DNA of 64,000 bases from Oleiagrimonas sp. C23AA (GCF_011759385.1 NZ_JAARLY010000012.1:17100-81099); one strand, 5' to 3'; positions 40,520-49,711 are shown, numbered from the stretch's first letter. Notes: generated by a model not told the origin, from the sequence alone. Numbers and translations are program-made.

Positions 40520-40666
40520 CTAACCCGCACCTCCGCTGGTAATGAGGAGTACAAGGACGAGTACGAGCACGAGGGCGCCAAGCTTGGCACCGCGAAGCGA
40601 CAGCAGCGAAGCGACCGACTTGGATCGGCGCTGGAAGGTCTGGCGGTGGCTGCTGTGCTGCAACAT
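40520..40666 (-). CDS. Leader peptide of the leu/ilv attenuator
   Basis: The leader is 48 aa, starting MLQHSSHRQTF. The informative part is the control block LVLVLVLVLLIT at 40538-40573: six Leu, four Val, one Ile and one Thr codon in a row, followed by SGGAG and TAG. Leu, Val and Ile are the products of the operon and Thr is its isoleucine precursor. Stalling there would leave GGTGCGGG free to pair with the terminator arm and let transcription continue into leuA; reaching the stop codon would cover it. AGGG lies eight bases before the ATG, but a promoter -10 overlaps it, so initiation may be leaderless. Confidence 0.88.
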   Translation of the reverse strand: MLQHSSHRQTFQRRSKSVASLLSLRGAKLGALVLVLVLVLLITSGGAG

Positions 40667-40673
40667 GCTTTCG

Positions 40674-40702
40674 ACCCTACGCCTGCCTTTACGGAGTGTC
40701 AA
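40674..40702 (-). promoter_or_regulatory. Promoter of the leu/ilv leader
   Basis: On the minus strand TTGACA (40697-40702), 17 bases, then TAGGGT (40674-40679). The leader ATG begins only seven bases after the -10, so transcription would start at or beside the start codon. The thr leader has the same geometry. Confidence 0.65.
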
Positions 40703-40721
40703 CGCTTCTTTGACGTGGACG

Positions 40722-40735
40722 TATGGACGTCCATA
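40722..40735. promoter_or_regulatory. 14-bp palindrome upstream of the leu/ilv promoter
   Basis: TATGGACGTCCATA is a perfect palindrome 19 bases upstream of the -35. A further GGACGT copy lies beside it (TGGACGT repeated in tandem on the plus strand). Its core GGACGTCC recurs upstream of the thr promoter at 44668-44675. It is a candidate operator for an unidentified regulator. Confidence 0.5.
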
Positions 40736-40961
40736 TATCCGCTGTGCATATGTGTCTTCCAAGCGAATTTCCGCGCTGGATAGGAAGTGGCGGTCTAGGG
40801 CATATGGCCTGTATTGGAAAGGCTTTCAGGTATCGTGGCCTGTCTCAGTCTCACGCGAAATACGACAGGCGCTTGCACCCTTGCGGTGCATGAATCGAAG
40901 CGACGCCGGCCACGGGCACCGCTTTGTTATGCCATATGGGCACCGTTTTTCGGCGCCTCAC

Positions 40962-42266
40962 TCAGTGCCAATCGCGAAGCCAGCGCGCCAGCACCGCCGT
41001 TTCGGCGCGCATCGGCTCGGCGTGCGCGGGGCGCGCCAGCAGCGCGTCCAGGCTGGCAGGCACCGGCACCGGTTGCCCGCTGAATTGGCCAACGATGCGC
41101 TCGAACTTGGCCGGATGCGCCGTGGCTGCCAGCGCCCAGTCGCGTGTGTCGCCCGCGGCGCTCAGGTCCTGCCAGGCGGCAATGGCGCAAGCGGTGTGCG
41201 GACACACTTGTCGACCGTAACGCTGGGCAACAAGGCTGATGGTTTGGCGGATGCGTGCGTCATCAATGCGGCTGGCCGAGAGCGTGGCGCGTAGCGCGGC
41301 GTCATCGGGCATCAGCCAGCGCAGGCGCTCCATGTTGCTGGGCGCGCCCACGTCCATGGCGTTGGCCAATGTGGCGACGCTGGTGCGTGGCGCGTAGTCG
41401 GCGCCAGCCAGAAATTCAACGATGACGTCATTGGCGTTGCAGGCCAGGTGCACGCGATCGATCGGCAGCCCCATGGCGCGCACCAGCAGCGCGGCCAACG
41501 CGTTGCCCAGGTTGCCGGTGGGCACGACGAAACTCAAGGGGTGGCCGTGTGCGCGTTGCCAGGCCAACGCGTGATGCGCGTAATAGCTCATCTGCGGCAG
41601 CAGTCGGCCCAGGCTGATGGAGTTGGCCGAGCTCATCGGCACGTGTGCCTGCAGCTGGGTGTCGCCCAGTGCGGCTTTCACCATGTGTTGGCAGTCGTCA
41701 AAGCTGCCAGCCACCCGTAGCGCACGGACGTTGTCGCCAAAGCAACCCAGCTGATGCGCCTGGCGCGGTGACACGCGACCGTCCGGATACAGCACCGCCA
41801 CACGCAGACGCGGCACCTGGTGGAAGGCGGCCGCCACTGCTGCGCCGGTGTCGCCGGAGGTGGCCACAAGAATCGTCAGCGGCGTGTCGGCATCGGCGCG
41901 CAGGCGTTTCAGGCACGCGGCCAGAAAGCGCGCACCCACGTCCTTGAAGGCGGCGGTGGGGCCGTGGAACAGCTCCATCAGCTGCGTACCGCTGTCGCCC
42001 AGCGGCCGCAGCGGGACCGGGAAATCCAGCGCCTCGGCGCAGATGGCGTGAAGATCCGGCGCCAGCGCATCGCCCTCGAAGAAGGGTTGGAGCAGGGTCG
42101 CCGCCGTGTCGGCCAAAGTTCCTTGAGCGAATTCCTCCCTGTGCAGTGACGGCAGCGCCGCGGGCACGTAGAGGCCGCCATCGGGTGCCAGCCCGGCGGC
42201 GATGGCTTGGCTCAAGCTCGCCGCCGGCGCCTGGCCGCGGGTGCTGACATAAGAAGCTGCGCTCAT
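40962..42266 (-). CDS. thrC: Threonine synthase
   Basis: The protein is 434 aa. It is a fold-type II PLP enzyme with the Schiff-base Lys in [17 protein letters not shown], followed by [15 protein letters not shown], and the E. coli-like N-terminus YVSTRGQAP. It converts phosphohomoserine to threonine. Its ATG overlaps the thrB stop by four bases. No clear terminator follows; only a 6-bp hairpin (40874-40890) is visible before the leu/ilv promoter. Confidence 0.96.
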   Translation of the reverse strand: MSAASYVSTRGQAPAASLSQAIAAGLAPDGGLYVPAALPSLHREEFAQGTLADTAATLLQPFFEGDALAPDLHAICAEALDFPVPLRPLGDSGTQLMELFHGPTAAFKDVGARFLAACLKRLRADADTPLTILVATSGDTGAAVAAAFHQVPRLRVAVLYPDGRVSPRQAHQLGCFGDNVRALRVAGSFDDCQHMVKAALGDTQLQAHVPMSSANSISLGRLLPQMSYYAHHALAWQRAHGHPLSFVVPTGNLGNALAALLVRAMGLPIDRVHLACNANDVIVEFLAGADYAPRTSVATLANAMDVGAPSNMERLRWLMPDDAALRATLSASRIDDARIRQTISLVAQRYGRQVCPHTACAIAAWQDLSAAGDTRDWALAATAHPAKFERIVGQFSGQPVPVPASLDALLARPAHAEPMRAETAVLARWLRDWH

Positions 42267-43264
42267 GCGGCGGTATCCAAAACACGGGCACGGGCGGCAG
42301 GGCCGGCCACGGGCGAGACAAAGCTGTCGGCATCGAGACCGGCGTCGGCGAAGGCCTGGGTCATGTCGGCGACCGCCGAGGCTGCGCCGTCGCGGCTTTC
42401 AAACCAGCCGAACACGCTGGGCCCACCGCCGGAGATACTGGCGCCGAGCGCACCGTGGTCCAGTGCCGCCTGCTTGACCCTGGCAAAGCCGGGGATCAGG
42501 ACCTGACGGCGCGGCTCCACCAGCACGTCGGCCAGGCCGGCACGCACCAGCGAGGCATCGCCACGAAAACAGCCGGCCAGCACCAGCGACAGATTGGCGC
42601 TCTGGGCGACAAAGGCCGACAGCGGATAGTCACCGGCCAGCGCGGCGCGCGCGGCGCGTGTTTCCACGGCCAAGTGCGGATGCACCACGGCGCAGTGCCA
42701 GTGTGCCGGCACCGGAATCGACAGCAGCCGGTCGGCCGTGGTCAGAGCCAGCCCGCCCAACAGCATCGGGCCGACGTTGTCGCCGTGGCGCCCGCCGCTG
42801 GCCACCGCTTCGCCATCCAGCGCAAACGGGTACAGCGCATGCACATCCAGTGGCGCGTCCAGCAGGGCATTGGCGGCGACCAGTGCGGCCACGCACGAGG
42901 CGGCCGAGCCACCCATGCCCGAACCCAGCGCGATGCCCTTGTGCAGGCTAAGTTCGAAGCCGTGCGCCAACCCCAGCGCGCGGCGCAATGCCAGCAAGGC
43001 CATGCCGGCGGTGTTGCGCTCGGCTTGCATGGGCAGGCTTTGCACGCAGCCATCGATGGCGGCGATGCGCACCGTGGGTTCGCGAATCAGCCGCACGCGG
43101 GCGATGTCCTGCGCGCCTTCGAAGGTGTGCCCCAGGATGTCGAAGCCAATGCCCACGTTGCCGACGCTGGCCGGGGCGCTGGCCTCGGCGACGCGGTGAT
43201 CCAGAGTGTCGGGTGAAGCAGGGCGCATGGCGGGGCTCGTGGCAGATCGATTCATGATGTTCAT
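42263..43264 (-). CDS. thrB: Homoserine kinase (GHMP family)
   Basis: The protein is 333 aa. The ATG overlaps the hom stop (ATGA), which fixes the start. GHMP motifs: [18 protein letters not shown] at the N-terminus, the ATP loop [19 protein letters not shown], and the C-terminal [15 protein letters not shown]. It phosphorylates homoserine. It lies between hom and thrC with four-base overlaps on both sides. Confidence 0.96.
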   Translation of the reverse strand: MNIMNRSATSPAMRPASPDTLDHRVAEASAPASVGNVGIGFDILGHTFEGAQDIARVRLIREPTVRIAAIDGCVQSLPMQAERNTAGMALLALRRALGLAHGFELSLHKGIALGSGMGGSAASCVAALVAANALLDAPLDVHALYPFALDGEAVASGGRHGDNVGPMLLGGLALTTADRLLSIPVPAHWHCAVVHPHLAVETRAARAALAGDYPLSAFVAQSANLSLVLAGCFRGDASLVRAGLADVLVEPRRQVLIPGFARVKQAALDHGALGASISGGGPSVFGWFESRDGAASAVADMTQAFADAGLDADSFVSPVAGPAARARVLDTAA

Positions 43265-44379
43265 GCGGCGGCCCCCAGGCTGGCGGCCACCCGCAGCAAA
43301 TCGGCGAATACGCCCGCGGCGGTGACCTCGGGTCCGGCGCCCGGCCCCTGGATCACCAGTGGATTGGCGCAGTAACGCTGACTGTGCAAAGCGATGATGT
43401 TATCGGTCAGGCGTCCGTGTGCGAAAGCGTGATCGGCCGGTAGCGCCTCCAGCGCCACGCGTGCGCCACCCGAGGCATCCAGTCGCCCGACATAGCGCAA
43501 CACGTGGCCGGCAGCGCGGGCCCGTTCCAGGCGTTGCTGGAGCGGGGCGTCGATCTCATGCAAGTGTGCCAGTGCCTGCTCCAATGGCAGTGCGGCCAGC
43601 GCGGCGGGGACCAGTCCGTCCACCTGTACCTGGTCCAGGCTCAAGTCCCAGCCGGCTTCCCGGGCCAGGATCACCAGCTTGCGCGCCACGTCCATGCCGC
43701 CCAGATCCTCGCGCGGATCGGGTTCGGTGTAGCCGGCGGCGCGCGCCTCGTGCACCAGCGTCGAGAACGGCTGGCTGCCGTCAAAGCGATTGAACAGCCA
43801 GGCCAGCGTGCCGGAAAACAGGCCTTCGATGCAGGTCGGGGTGTCGCCGGTGTCGATCATCTCGCGCAAGGTCTGCACCACTGGCAGGCCGGCGCCGACG
43901 GTGGCCTCGTAGCGCCATTGCGCGCCCGACTGGCGCGCGGCATGAGTGGCCGCATGCCAACGGCGCAGGTCGCCGCTGCCGGTGTGCTTGTTCGGTGTCA
44001 CCACGTGTATTCCCACACCTAACCACTGCGGATAGCGCGCCGCCACCTGGGTGCTGGCAGTGCAATCGACCAGCACCGCGTGATGGTCCTGCGCGCGCAT
44101 GTGCTGGCTGAGTGCCTCCAGATCAGTGGCCGACTCGACACCGTTCAGGTGCATGCGGCGGCTGTTGGCCACGGCGCACAGCGGCAAGGCCAGTCCGCGC
44201 GTGGCCAGACGCGGTGCGGCGTCGCGCAATTGCTCGAGCAGCGCCCGGCCGACCTGGCCGGGACCGATCAGGCCGACGGCCAGCGTGCGAACCGGGGACG
44301 GCTGCGGCGCCGGCAAATGGGCCGAGCCGACGCCAAGCGCGTCCAGCGAGGGGTCGAACAATAGCGACGAGCGTTTCAC
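43261..44379 (-). CDS. Homoserine dehydrogenase, stand-alone
   Basis: The protein is 372 aa with a GTG start and AGGAGG five bases upstream. The NAD(P) fold begins [17 protein letters not shown], and the catalytic region includes [22 protein letters not shown] and [21 protein letters not shown]. It matches the homoserine-dehydrogenase half of bifunctional ThrA/MetL, but there is no aspartokinase part and no C-terminal ACT domain as in monofunctional Hom. Feedback by threonine at enzyme level is therefore not evident, leaving attenuation at thrL as the visible control. It is the first structural gene of the thr operon. Confidence 0.93.
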   Translation of the reverse strand: MKRSSLLFDPSLDALGVGSAHLPAPQPSPVRTLAVGLIGPGQVGRALLEQLRDAAPRLATRGLALPLCAVANSRRMHLNGVESATDLEALSQHMRAQDHHAVLVDCTASTQVAARYPQWLGVGIHVVTPNKHTGSGDLRRWHAATHAARQSGAQWRYEATVGAGLPVVQTLREMIDTGDTPTCIEGLFSGTLAWLFNRFDGSQPFSTLVHEARAAGYTEPDPREDLGGMDVARKLVILAREAGWDLSLDQVQVDGLVPAALAALPLEQALAHLHEIDAPLQQRLERARAAGHVLRYVGRLDASGGARVALEALPADHAFAHGRLTDNIIALHSQRYCANPLVIQGPGAGPEVTAAGVFADLLRVAASLGAAA

Positions 44380-44442
44380 GGGTGCCTCCTGGTCAAAGTG
44401 AGGCCCCTGCCGCTGCGCTTCGGGGAGAGGATGGTGTTGGCC

Positions 44443-44471
44443 GGCCCCTTCCCTTGGCGAGGGTGGGGGCC
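44443..44471 (-). promoter_or_regulatory. Hairpin in the thr leader (attenuator candidate without U-tract)
   Basis: GGCCCC/GGGGCC (6 bp) and inner CCCT/AGGG (4 bp) form a stem between the thrL stop and hom. Its 5' arm (GGCCCCCACC) can also pair with the GGCGGGGGT run in the last thrL codons, giving a competing antiterminator. No T-run follows the 3' arm, so intrinsic termination is doubtful and Rho or another mechanism may be used. Confidence 0.5.
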
Positions 44472-44484
44472 GTGGCGTTGAACC

Positions 44485-44625
44485 TTATCTGCGCACGAGC
44501 TCCCGACCCCCGCCGGTAATGGTGGTGGTCGTGGTGGTAATGATCGTGGTCGCCGGCACGCGCGCACTGGCGGTCGTCGGGGACGACAGCAGCAGATGGA
44601 TGGCGCGGGTAGGCATCGGGTTCAT
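44485..44625 (-). CDS. thrL: Leader peptide of the threonine operon
   Basis: The leader is 46 aa, MNPMPTRAIH at the start. The diagnostic block at 44515-44550 is TTIITTTTTTIT: 12 consecutive Thr/Ile codons, followed by Gly-Gly-Gly, comparable with E. coli ThrL. It lies directly upstream of hom-thrB-thrC. Shortage of charged tRNA-Thr or tRNA-Ile would stall ribosomes here. A second ATG three codons in (44616) could also be used. Confidence 0.88.
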   Translation of the reverse strand: MNPMPTRAIHLLLSSPTTASARVPATTIITTTTTTITGGGRELVRR

Positions 44626-44632
44626 GCCGTCG

Positions 44633-44675
44633 AAGCTAGGCCTTGCATCTGCCTGCTGTCAAGCGCGGGACGTCC
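44633..44675 (-). promoter_or_regulatory. Promoter of the thr leader with upstream GGACGTCC palindrome
   Basis: On the minus strand GGACGTCC (44668-44675), five bases, TTGACA (44657-44662), 18 bases, TAGCTT (44633-44638), and then the thrL ATG seven bases later. The same three elements in the same order precede the leu/ilv leader. Confidence 0.6.
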
Positions 44676-44708
44676 AAACGGCCAAACTGGCGACATGACC
44701 ATGGGTTC

Positions 44709-46676
44709 TTAGGGGCGGGATAGGTCGACGCCATAGGTGGCGCTTCCATCATCGTGTGTGTTGAGAAGATAAACTCCGTCCAGGCCGTCCTCATGCGCCA
44801 GTGCCAGCTTGCCTGCGGCGCTGCGGAAGGTCACCGGGCCGCGCAGGGCCAGCGGCACGAACTGCCAGCTGCGTGTCGGCAGGTCCTGGCGGTGCAACCG
44901 TGGGTGCTGGCGCAGCCAGTCGATCAGCACCTCGCGGTTGCTGTCAGGCGCATTGAGCACCGTATGGCTGCCGTCCAGACCGGGGAAGTGTCCACCGCCA
45001 CTGGCACGATAACTGTTGGTAGCGACCAGGAGTGGCTGCGCAGGATCGACCGGCCGGCCATGCCAGCTCAGCTCGACAACACGCTGGCCGGGCCGCTGGC
45101 TGGGGTCGATGCGATAGTGCAGGCCCTCGCCCTGGATCTGATCGAAGTTGTAACCGGGCAGGTGGCTGCCGATCAGCGCCTGCTCAGTGGTGACGGATGG
45201 GTCGATGCGGTTGAAGCGCTCGGCACTGCGTTCCAGCCAGGCTTTCAGCAGCGTGCCGTCGATGCGCACGGCGGCCAGTGTGTTGGGATAAAGGTAAAGG
45301 TCGGCCGCGTTGCGGATGGATAGCTCGCCGGCGGGTACATCGGTGTAATCGCTGGCACCGCCAAAGCCGGTACGGAAGGCCGCCGCCGCCGAAAGCACCG
45401 GTAGTCCCTTCAGATCGGGCCGGTTCTGCGCCACCCAGTGCCGCACATAGTCGTGCTGGGCGGCGTTGATTGCCGCCAGCGCGCTGACATCGCCGAGGTC
45501 GGCAAAGTAGCTGCTCATGCGGAAATCACTGCGCCCGATGGGGGTTTTCACATATGCGATGGCGCCCTCGTGAGCCTGTTGCACCAGCGCCTCGATGGCC
45601 GGGTCGGCCGGCACGCAGTCGTGCTTGCCGGCGCAGATCGGGCGCACCTGGGCGTGCGATCGGTCGCGGTCGACACGCCACTGGTCCTCGCGATAGACCA
45701 GTGCCAGATGCAGTATGCCCAGGTCCCGGCCGAAGTAGCCGCCCATCACCGCCGGCACGCCGCGTACCGTGCCCCGATGGGCATCGACCTGGTCCATGCC
45801 GACAAATCTCGGCCCTGGAAATTGCGTGTGCTGATGGCCCAGCAGCATGGCGTCGATGCCCTTGACGCCGGCCAGATACCAGCCGGGGTTCTCCATCGAC
45901 GTGGTGTATGGCGCGGTGTCCAGGCCACCGTGCAGCATGGCCAGCACCAGGTCGGCATGGGCCGCCTTCAACTGAGGCAGGTACTTTTTGGCTGCCTCCA
46001 CGGCGCCCAGTACGTGCACGCGCCCGTCAAGGTGGCGCTTGTCCCATTGCATGATCGGCGGTGGCGCAAAACCGAGCAGGCCGATGCGCAGCGGCACCCT
46101 CAGAGCCTGCCCCTCGGCGGTATAGGCGACAACGGTACGCTCGAGCACCTTATAGGGTGCATACAGTGGCTGGCCGGTCTGGTTACTGAAGACGTTGGAC
46201 AGCACCAGTGGATAGTCCGGACCCTTACCGTGGTGCTCGGGCACATCCTTGACCCTGAATGGCGTGCCGGTGACCTGTGACAGGAATGCCAGGCCGTAGT
46301 TGAACTCGTGATTGCCTATGGTGCCGGCGTCGTAGCCGATGGCATTCATGGCCTGGTAGATGGCCAGCTTCTGGTCGCAGCCGATCGGCTTGATCTGGGC
46401 CTGATAGTCGGCCAGCACCGTACCCTGGATGGTATCGCCGTTGTCCAGCAGCAGCGTGTTGGGCCAGGTACGGCGTGCCTGCGCAATCAGTGTGGCGGTG
46501 CGCGAAAAGCCCACCCGCCGGTCGCGAGCCAGTCGGTAATAGTCATAGCCCAGCACGTTCGTGTGCAGGTCGGTGGTCTCCAGCACCGTCAGTGTGGCCT
46601 TGGTGCCATCCGGGGGTGTGGCCTGGCTGGCCAGGGGCAGGGCGAGCAGCAGGGACATCAGGGGGCGCAGGCGCAT
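44709..46676 (-). CDS. cpdB: 2',3'-cyclic-nucleotide 2'-phosphodiesterase / 3'-nucleotidase
   Basis: The protein is 655 aa (E. coli CpdB 647). A signal peptide (MRLRPLMSLLLALPLASQA) directs it to the periplasm. Metallophosphoesterase motifs: ETTDLHTNVLGYDYY, LLDNGDTIQGT, IGNHEFNYGL and, later, LLGHQHTQFPG. The C-terminal 5'-nucleotidase domain holds substrate-stacking aromatics (LPGYNFDQIQGEGLHY, TNSYRASGGGHFPGL). It degrades extracellular nucleotides to nucleosides and phosphate. It follows the glpQ-like gene by 60 bases, a likely phosphate-scavenging pair. Confidence 0.95.
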   Translation of the reverse strand: MRLRPLMSLLLALPLASQATPPDGTKATLTVLETTDLHTNVLGYDYYRLARDRRVGFSRTATLIAQARRTWPNTLLLDNGDTIQGTVLADYQAQIKPIGCDQKLAIYQAMNAIGYDAGTIGNHEFNYGLAFLSQVTGTPFRVKDVPEHHGKGPDYPLVLSNVFSNQTGQPLYAPYKVLERTVVAYTAEGQALRVPLRIGLLGFAPPPIMQWDKRHLDGRVHVLGAVEAAKKYLPQLKAAHADLVLAMLHGGLDTAPYTTSMENPGWYLAGVKGIDAMLLGHQHTQFPGPRFVGMDQVDAHRGTVRGVPAVMGGYFGRDLGILHLALVYREDQWRVDRDRSHAQVRPICAGKHDCVPADPAIEALVQQAHEGAIAYVKTPIGRSDFRMSSYFADLGDVSALAAINAAQHDYVRHWVAQNRPDLKGLPVLSAAAAFRTGFGGASDYTDVPAGELSIRNAADLYLYPNTLAAVRIDGTLLKAWLERSAERFNRIDPSVTTEQALIGSHLPGYNFDQIQGEGLHYRIDPSQRPGQRVVELSWHGRPVDPAQPLLVATNSYRASGGGHFPGLDGSHTVLNAPDSNREVLIDWLRQHPRLHRQDLPTRSWQFVPLALRGPVTFRSAAGKLALAHEDGLDGVYLLNTHDDGSATYGVDLSRP

Positions 46677-46736
46677 GGCAAGGCTCGGACGGTGACGTCG
46701 AAGCCGATGGTAGCAACGCGGTGGCGCGTTGGCATG

Positions 46737-47804
46737 TCAGGGCCTGTCGCGTTGCAGCCAGGTATCGACCGCCTGTCGTCCCAGCGCCGGATCGTCGGTG
46801 AAAAAGCCGTCCAGGCCGTCATCCAGAAAGCGTGTGATCTCGGCGATGGCGCCGGCATCGCAGCGCGCGTTGATGTCACCGGGGCCGCGGTGTTCCGGCG
46901 GCAGGAAACGGTTTTCCGGGCGAAACGTCCAGGCATGCACTTCCAGGCCGACGGCGTGGGCGTCGGCGATCAGCGGGCTGGCCTCGCCGCGCCGTCCGGC
47001 ATCGTCCGGTGCGCGCAAGCTGTCCAGGCCCGGGCCGATGGCGTCGGCATAGCGAGCCACTTCGGCCAGGCCGCCGGGTTGCATCAACGTGCCGTAGCGC
47101 AGCGGCTGCGCATCCTGGGCATGGTCGAACGGGCACTCATCCGGCTCACCCAGCAGTTGCAGCAAGGTGATGTTCTCGATGTGATCGGCATCAAGCATGG
47201 CGCGCAGGCGGCGCAGATTGCCCACCTCGAATGACTGGATTTCCACCGGTGCGCGACAGGTGTACGGGTGCGCGTGCAGCATCTTGAGCAGGGGCGCCTC
47301 CATGCCCAGCCCCAGGTGCTGGAAGTGGGTCGGGTGCTTGATCTCGGGAATCAGGCCCAGTGGCCGGCCGGTCTCGGCGGCCTTGCGCGCCAGAAGGTCG
47401 ATGATTTCCGCCAGCGTGGGGATGGAAAATCGTCCGTCGAAGTGAGTCGAGCGTACCTCGGGCAGGCGTTCTCGCGCATGCAGCGTGCGCAGCTCGGCCA
47501 GGGTGAAGTCCTCGCAGAACCAGCCCAGCATGTGCATGCCGTCGACGCTGCCGGCACGCCGACGCGAGGCGAATCGCGGATGCCGGGCGACGTCGGTGGT
47601 CGAGCCAATCTCGTTCTCGTGCCGTGCGATCAGCACGCCATCGGCGCTCATTACCAGGTCCGGCTCGATGAAGTCGGCGCCGTCATCGATGGCTCTTTCG
47701 TAAGCGGCCAGGGTGTGTTCGGGGCGCAGCGCGCTGGCACCCCGGTGGGCGATCACCCAGGGCGGTCGGCGAGGCAACGTGCGAGGGGCGCGGGACGTAG
47801 GCAT
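46737..47804 (-). CDS. Glycerophosphodiester phosphodiesterase
   Basis: The protein is 355 aa from the ATG giving MPTSRAPRTL; an alternative ATG 14 codons upstream exists and neither has a good ribosome site. GDPD motifs: VIAHRGASALRPEHT, FIEPDLVMSADGVLIARHE and LIPEIKHPTHF. It hydrolyses glycerophosphodiesters to glycerol 3-phosphate and an alcohol. Size and motifs are like GlpQ, but neither start yields a signal peptide, so periplasmic location is not supported by what is seen. Confidence 0.88.
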   Translation of the reverse strand: MPTSRAPRTLPRRPPWVIAHRGASALRPEHTLAAYERAIDDGADFIEPDLVMSADGVLIARHENEIGSTTDVARHPRFASRRRAGSVDGMHMLGWFCEDFTLAELRTLHARERLPEVRSTHFDGRFSIPTLAEIIDLLARKAAETGRPLGLIPEIKHPTHFQHLGLGMEAPLLKMLHAHPYTCRAPVEIQSFEVGNLRRLRAMLDADHIENITLLQLLGEPDECPFDHAQDAQPLRYGTLMQPGGLAEVARYADAIGPGLDSLRAPDDAGRRGEASPLIADAHAVGLEVHAWTFRPENRFLPPEHRGPGDINARCDAGAIAEITRFLDDGLDGFFTDDPALGRQAVDTWLQRDRP

Positions 47805-48095
47805 GGTGGTGCGTCGGCCGGCGGTCAGGGCTTGCGATCGTCGCATGCGTGTGGTGCTGCCGTCATTGTCAACAGCGATTTTACGATTAGGGCGAAATGG
47901 GCTGTCACAGGCCATTTTCACATTATCTTCGCCATGGCAATGAAAAATAATCAAGAACTGTCAACCACTTGAATCAAGCCTCGAAAATTCAACACGTTGA
48001 AGCGTCTCGCTCAGCGTCACTTCAGCTTGCCGTTTAGCAACTGGTTGGTTTTATCGCTATAGTGAATCACTTGTACGTATTACGGAGAGGAGCCT

Positions 48096-49670
48096 ATGGG
48101 GCTGTTTGCGAAAGTGACCCGGCACAAATCCGTCGAGCAATTGCAGTCGGAAGCGGGCAAAAGCACCGACTTCAACCGCACCATGGGGGTGTGGCAGCTG
48201 ACGGCGATCGGTATCGGCGCCATTGTTGGTGTCGGCGTGTTTGTGCTGGCACCGAACGAGGCTGCGCTGAACGCCGGCCCGGCCATCATTCTGAGCTTCC
48301 TGGTCGCGGGCATCGGCAGCGCCTGCGCGGCCCTGTCCTATGCCGAGTTCGCCGGTATGATTCCGGTCACCGGCAGCGCCTACACCTACGGCTATGCCGT
48401 GCTGGGCGAGTTGCCTGCGTGGATCATCGGCTGGGATTTATTAGTTGAATACGCCTTGATCGTGGCGGTCGTCGCGGCTGGTACGTCCAACTACCTGCAA
48501 TCGCTGATCACCCAGGTGACCGGGTTGCATCTGCCGGTATGGATGCGCGGCGCCTACGATCCGGCTCATCCCGACAGCGGCCGCGTGGTCAACATCATTG
48601 CCGTGGCGGTGTCGCTGGGCATGGCCTGGATCCAGATCATGCGCACCGAGATCGGCGCGCGCTTCAACGCCATCGTGGTGACCATGAAGGTGATCGGCGT
48701 GGCCATCGTCATCGCCGTGGGCGCGTTCTACGTGCATACCAGCAACTGGAGCCCGTTCATCCCGCATCTGATCCACGACTCGACCGCCACCGGTGGCACG
48801 CGCTATGGCGTGGATGGCGTGCTGGCAGCGGCCAGTATCGTGTTCTTTGCGGTGTTCGGCTACGACACCCTGACCACGGCCGCGGAAGAATCGAAGAACC
48901 CGCAGCGCGACCTGCCTCTGGCGGTGGTGCTGTCATTGGGTATTTCGCTGGCGATGTACCTGGCCATCTCGCTGGTGCTGACCGGCATGGTGCCTTACAA
49001 CGGTTGCGTTGATCCGAGTCAGGCCGCCGGCCAGTGCTCGCACATGATCCTGGCCAGCGATGCGCCGGTGAGCGCCGTGTTCGAGGCGCGTGGCCTGCAC
49101 TGGGTCAGTGGCATCATCGATGTGGCCGCCGTCTGTGGCATCGCCAGCGTGGTGTTCGCCTTCATGCTGGGCGCGGCGCGTATCTGGTACGCGCTGTCGC
49201 GTGACGGCCTGCTGCCGCGCTGGTTTGCCCGTGTGCATCCCAAGTACGGCACGCCGTATCGCCCGACCATGGTGCTGGGTATCTTCACCGCGCTGTCGGC
49301 CGGCTTCTTCCCGATCCGCGAGCTGGCCGAGCTGATCAACATCGGCACGCTGTCGGCGTTCATCGTCATCTGCGCCTCGGTGCTGATTCTGCGCGTGACC
49401 CAGCCGCACCTGGAACGCCGCTTCCGCACGCCGGCACTGTGGTTGCTGGCGCCGCTGGGCATCGTGTTCTCGCTGTTCCTGATCATCGGCTGGCCGTGGG
49501 TAACCAATGGCCAATTCCACATGATCGGTGGCCTGGATTCGGTGACCATCTGGCGTTTCGTGGTGTGGATGGTGATCGGCCTGGCGATCTACTTCTTCTA
49601 CGGCATCAAGCATAGCTCGCTGGCCGGTACCCAGCGTGGCGACAACGTCGATCTTTCGAAGAAGAACTAA
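48096..49670 (+). CDS. APC-family amino-acid permease
   Basis: The protein is 524 aa, starting at the ATG after GGAGAGGAGCCT. It has about 12 to 14 membrane helices, with the APC helix-1 motif IGIGAIVGVGVFVL, then GPAIILSFLVAGI, YAEFAGMIPVTGSAYTYGY and DGLLPRWFARVHPKYGTP. It resembles the YfnA/CAT group that imports cationic or neutral amino acids with protons. The substrate is not identifiable. The 291-base region upstream is AT-richer than its surroundings and carries the divergent promoters of this gene and the glpQ-like gene; no confident -35/-10 pair is assigned. A strong terminator follows. Confidence 0.92.
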   Translation: MGLFAKVTRHKSVEQLQSEAGKSTDFNRTMGVWQLTAIGIGAIVGVGVFVLAPNEAALNAGPAIILSFLVAGIGSACAALSYAEFAGMIPVTGSAYTYGYAVLGELPAWIIGWDLLVEYALIVAVVAAGTSNYLQSLITQVTGLHLPVWMRGAYDPAHPDSGRVVNIIAVAVSLGMAWIQIMRTEIGARFNAIVVTMKVIGVAIVIAVGAFYVHTSNWSPFIPHLIHDSTATGGTRYGVDGVLAAASIVFFAVFGYDTLTTAAEESKNPQRDLPLAVVLSLGISLAMYLAISLVLTGMVPYNGCVDPSQAAGQCSHMILASDAPVSAVFEARGLHWVSGIIDVAAVCGIASVVFAFMLGAARIWYALSRDGLLPRWFARVHPKYGTPYRPTMVLGIFTALSAGFFPIRELAELINIGTLSAFIVICASVLILRVTQPHLERRFRTPALWLLAPLGIVFSLFLIIGWPWVTNGQFHMIGGLDSVTIWRFVVWMVIGLAIYFFYGIKHSSLAGTQRGDNVDLSKKN

Positions 49671-49711
49671 GCCGCCGGCGGGCCGCCCTGGCCTGCGAGC
49701 GAGCTGACTTG

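Noticed and set aside
40914..40945. Direct repeat GGGCACCG (two copies) after thrC
   Set aside because: Eight bases repeated once in GC-rich DNA is expected by chance, and no other signal supports it.
44401..44430. A second hairpin (CCCC...GGGG) before hom as the thr terminator
   Set aside because: The stem is short and interrupted, and is followed by CCTCACTTT rather than a U-run; the 44443-44471 hairpin is the better candidate.
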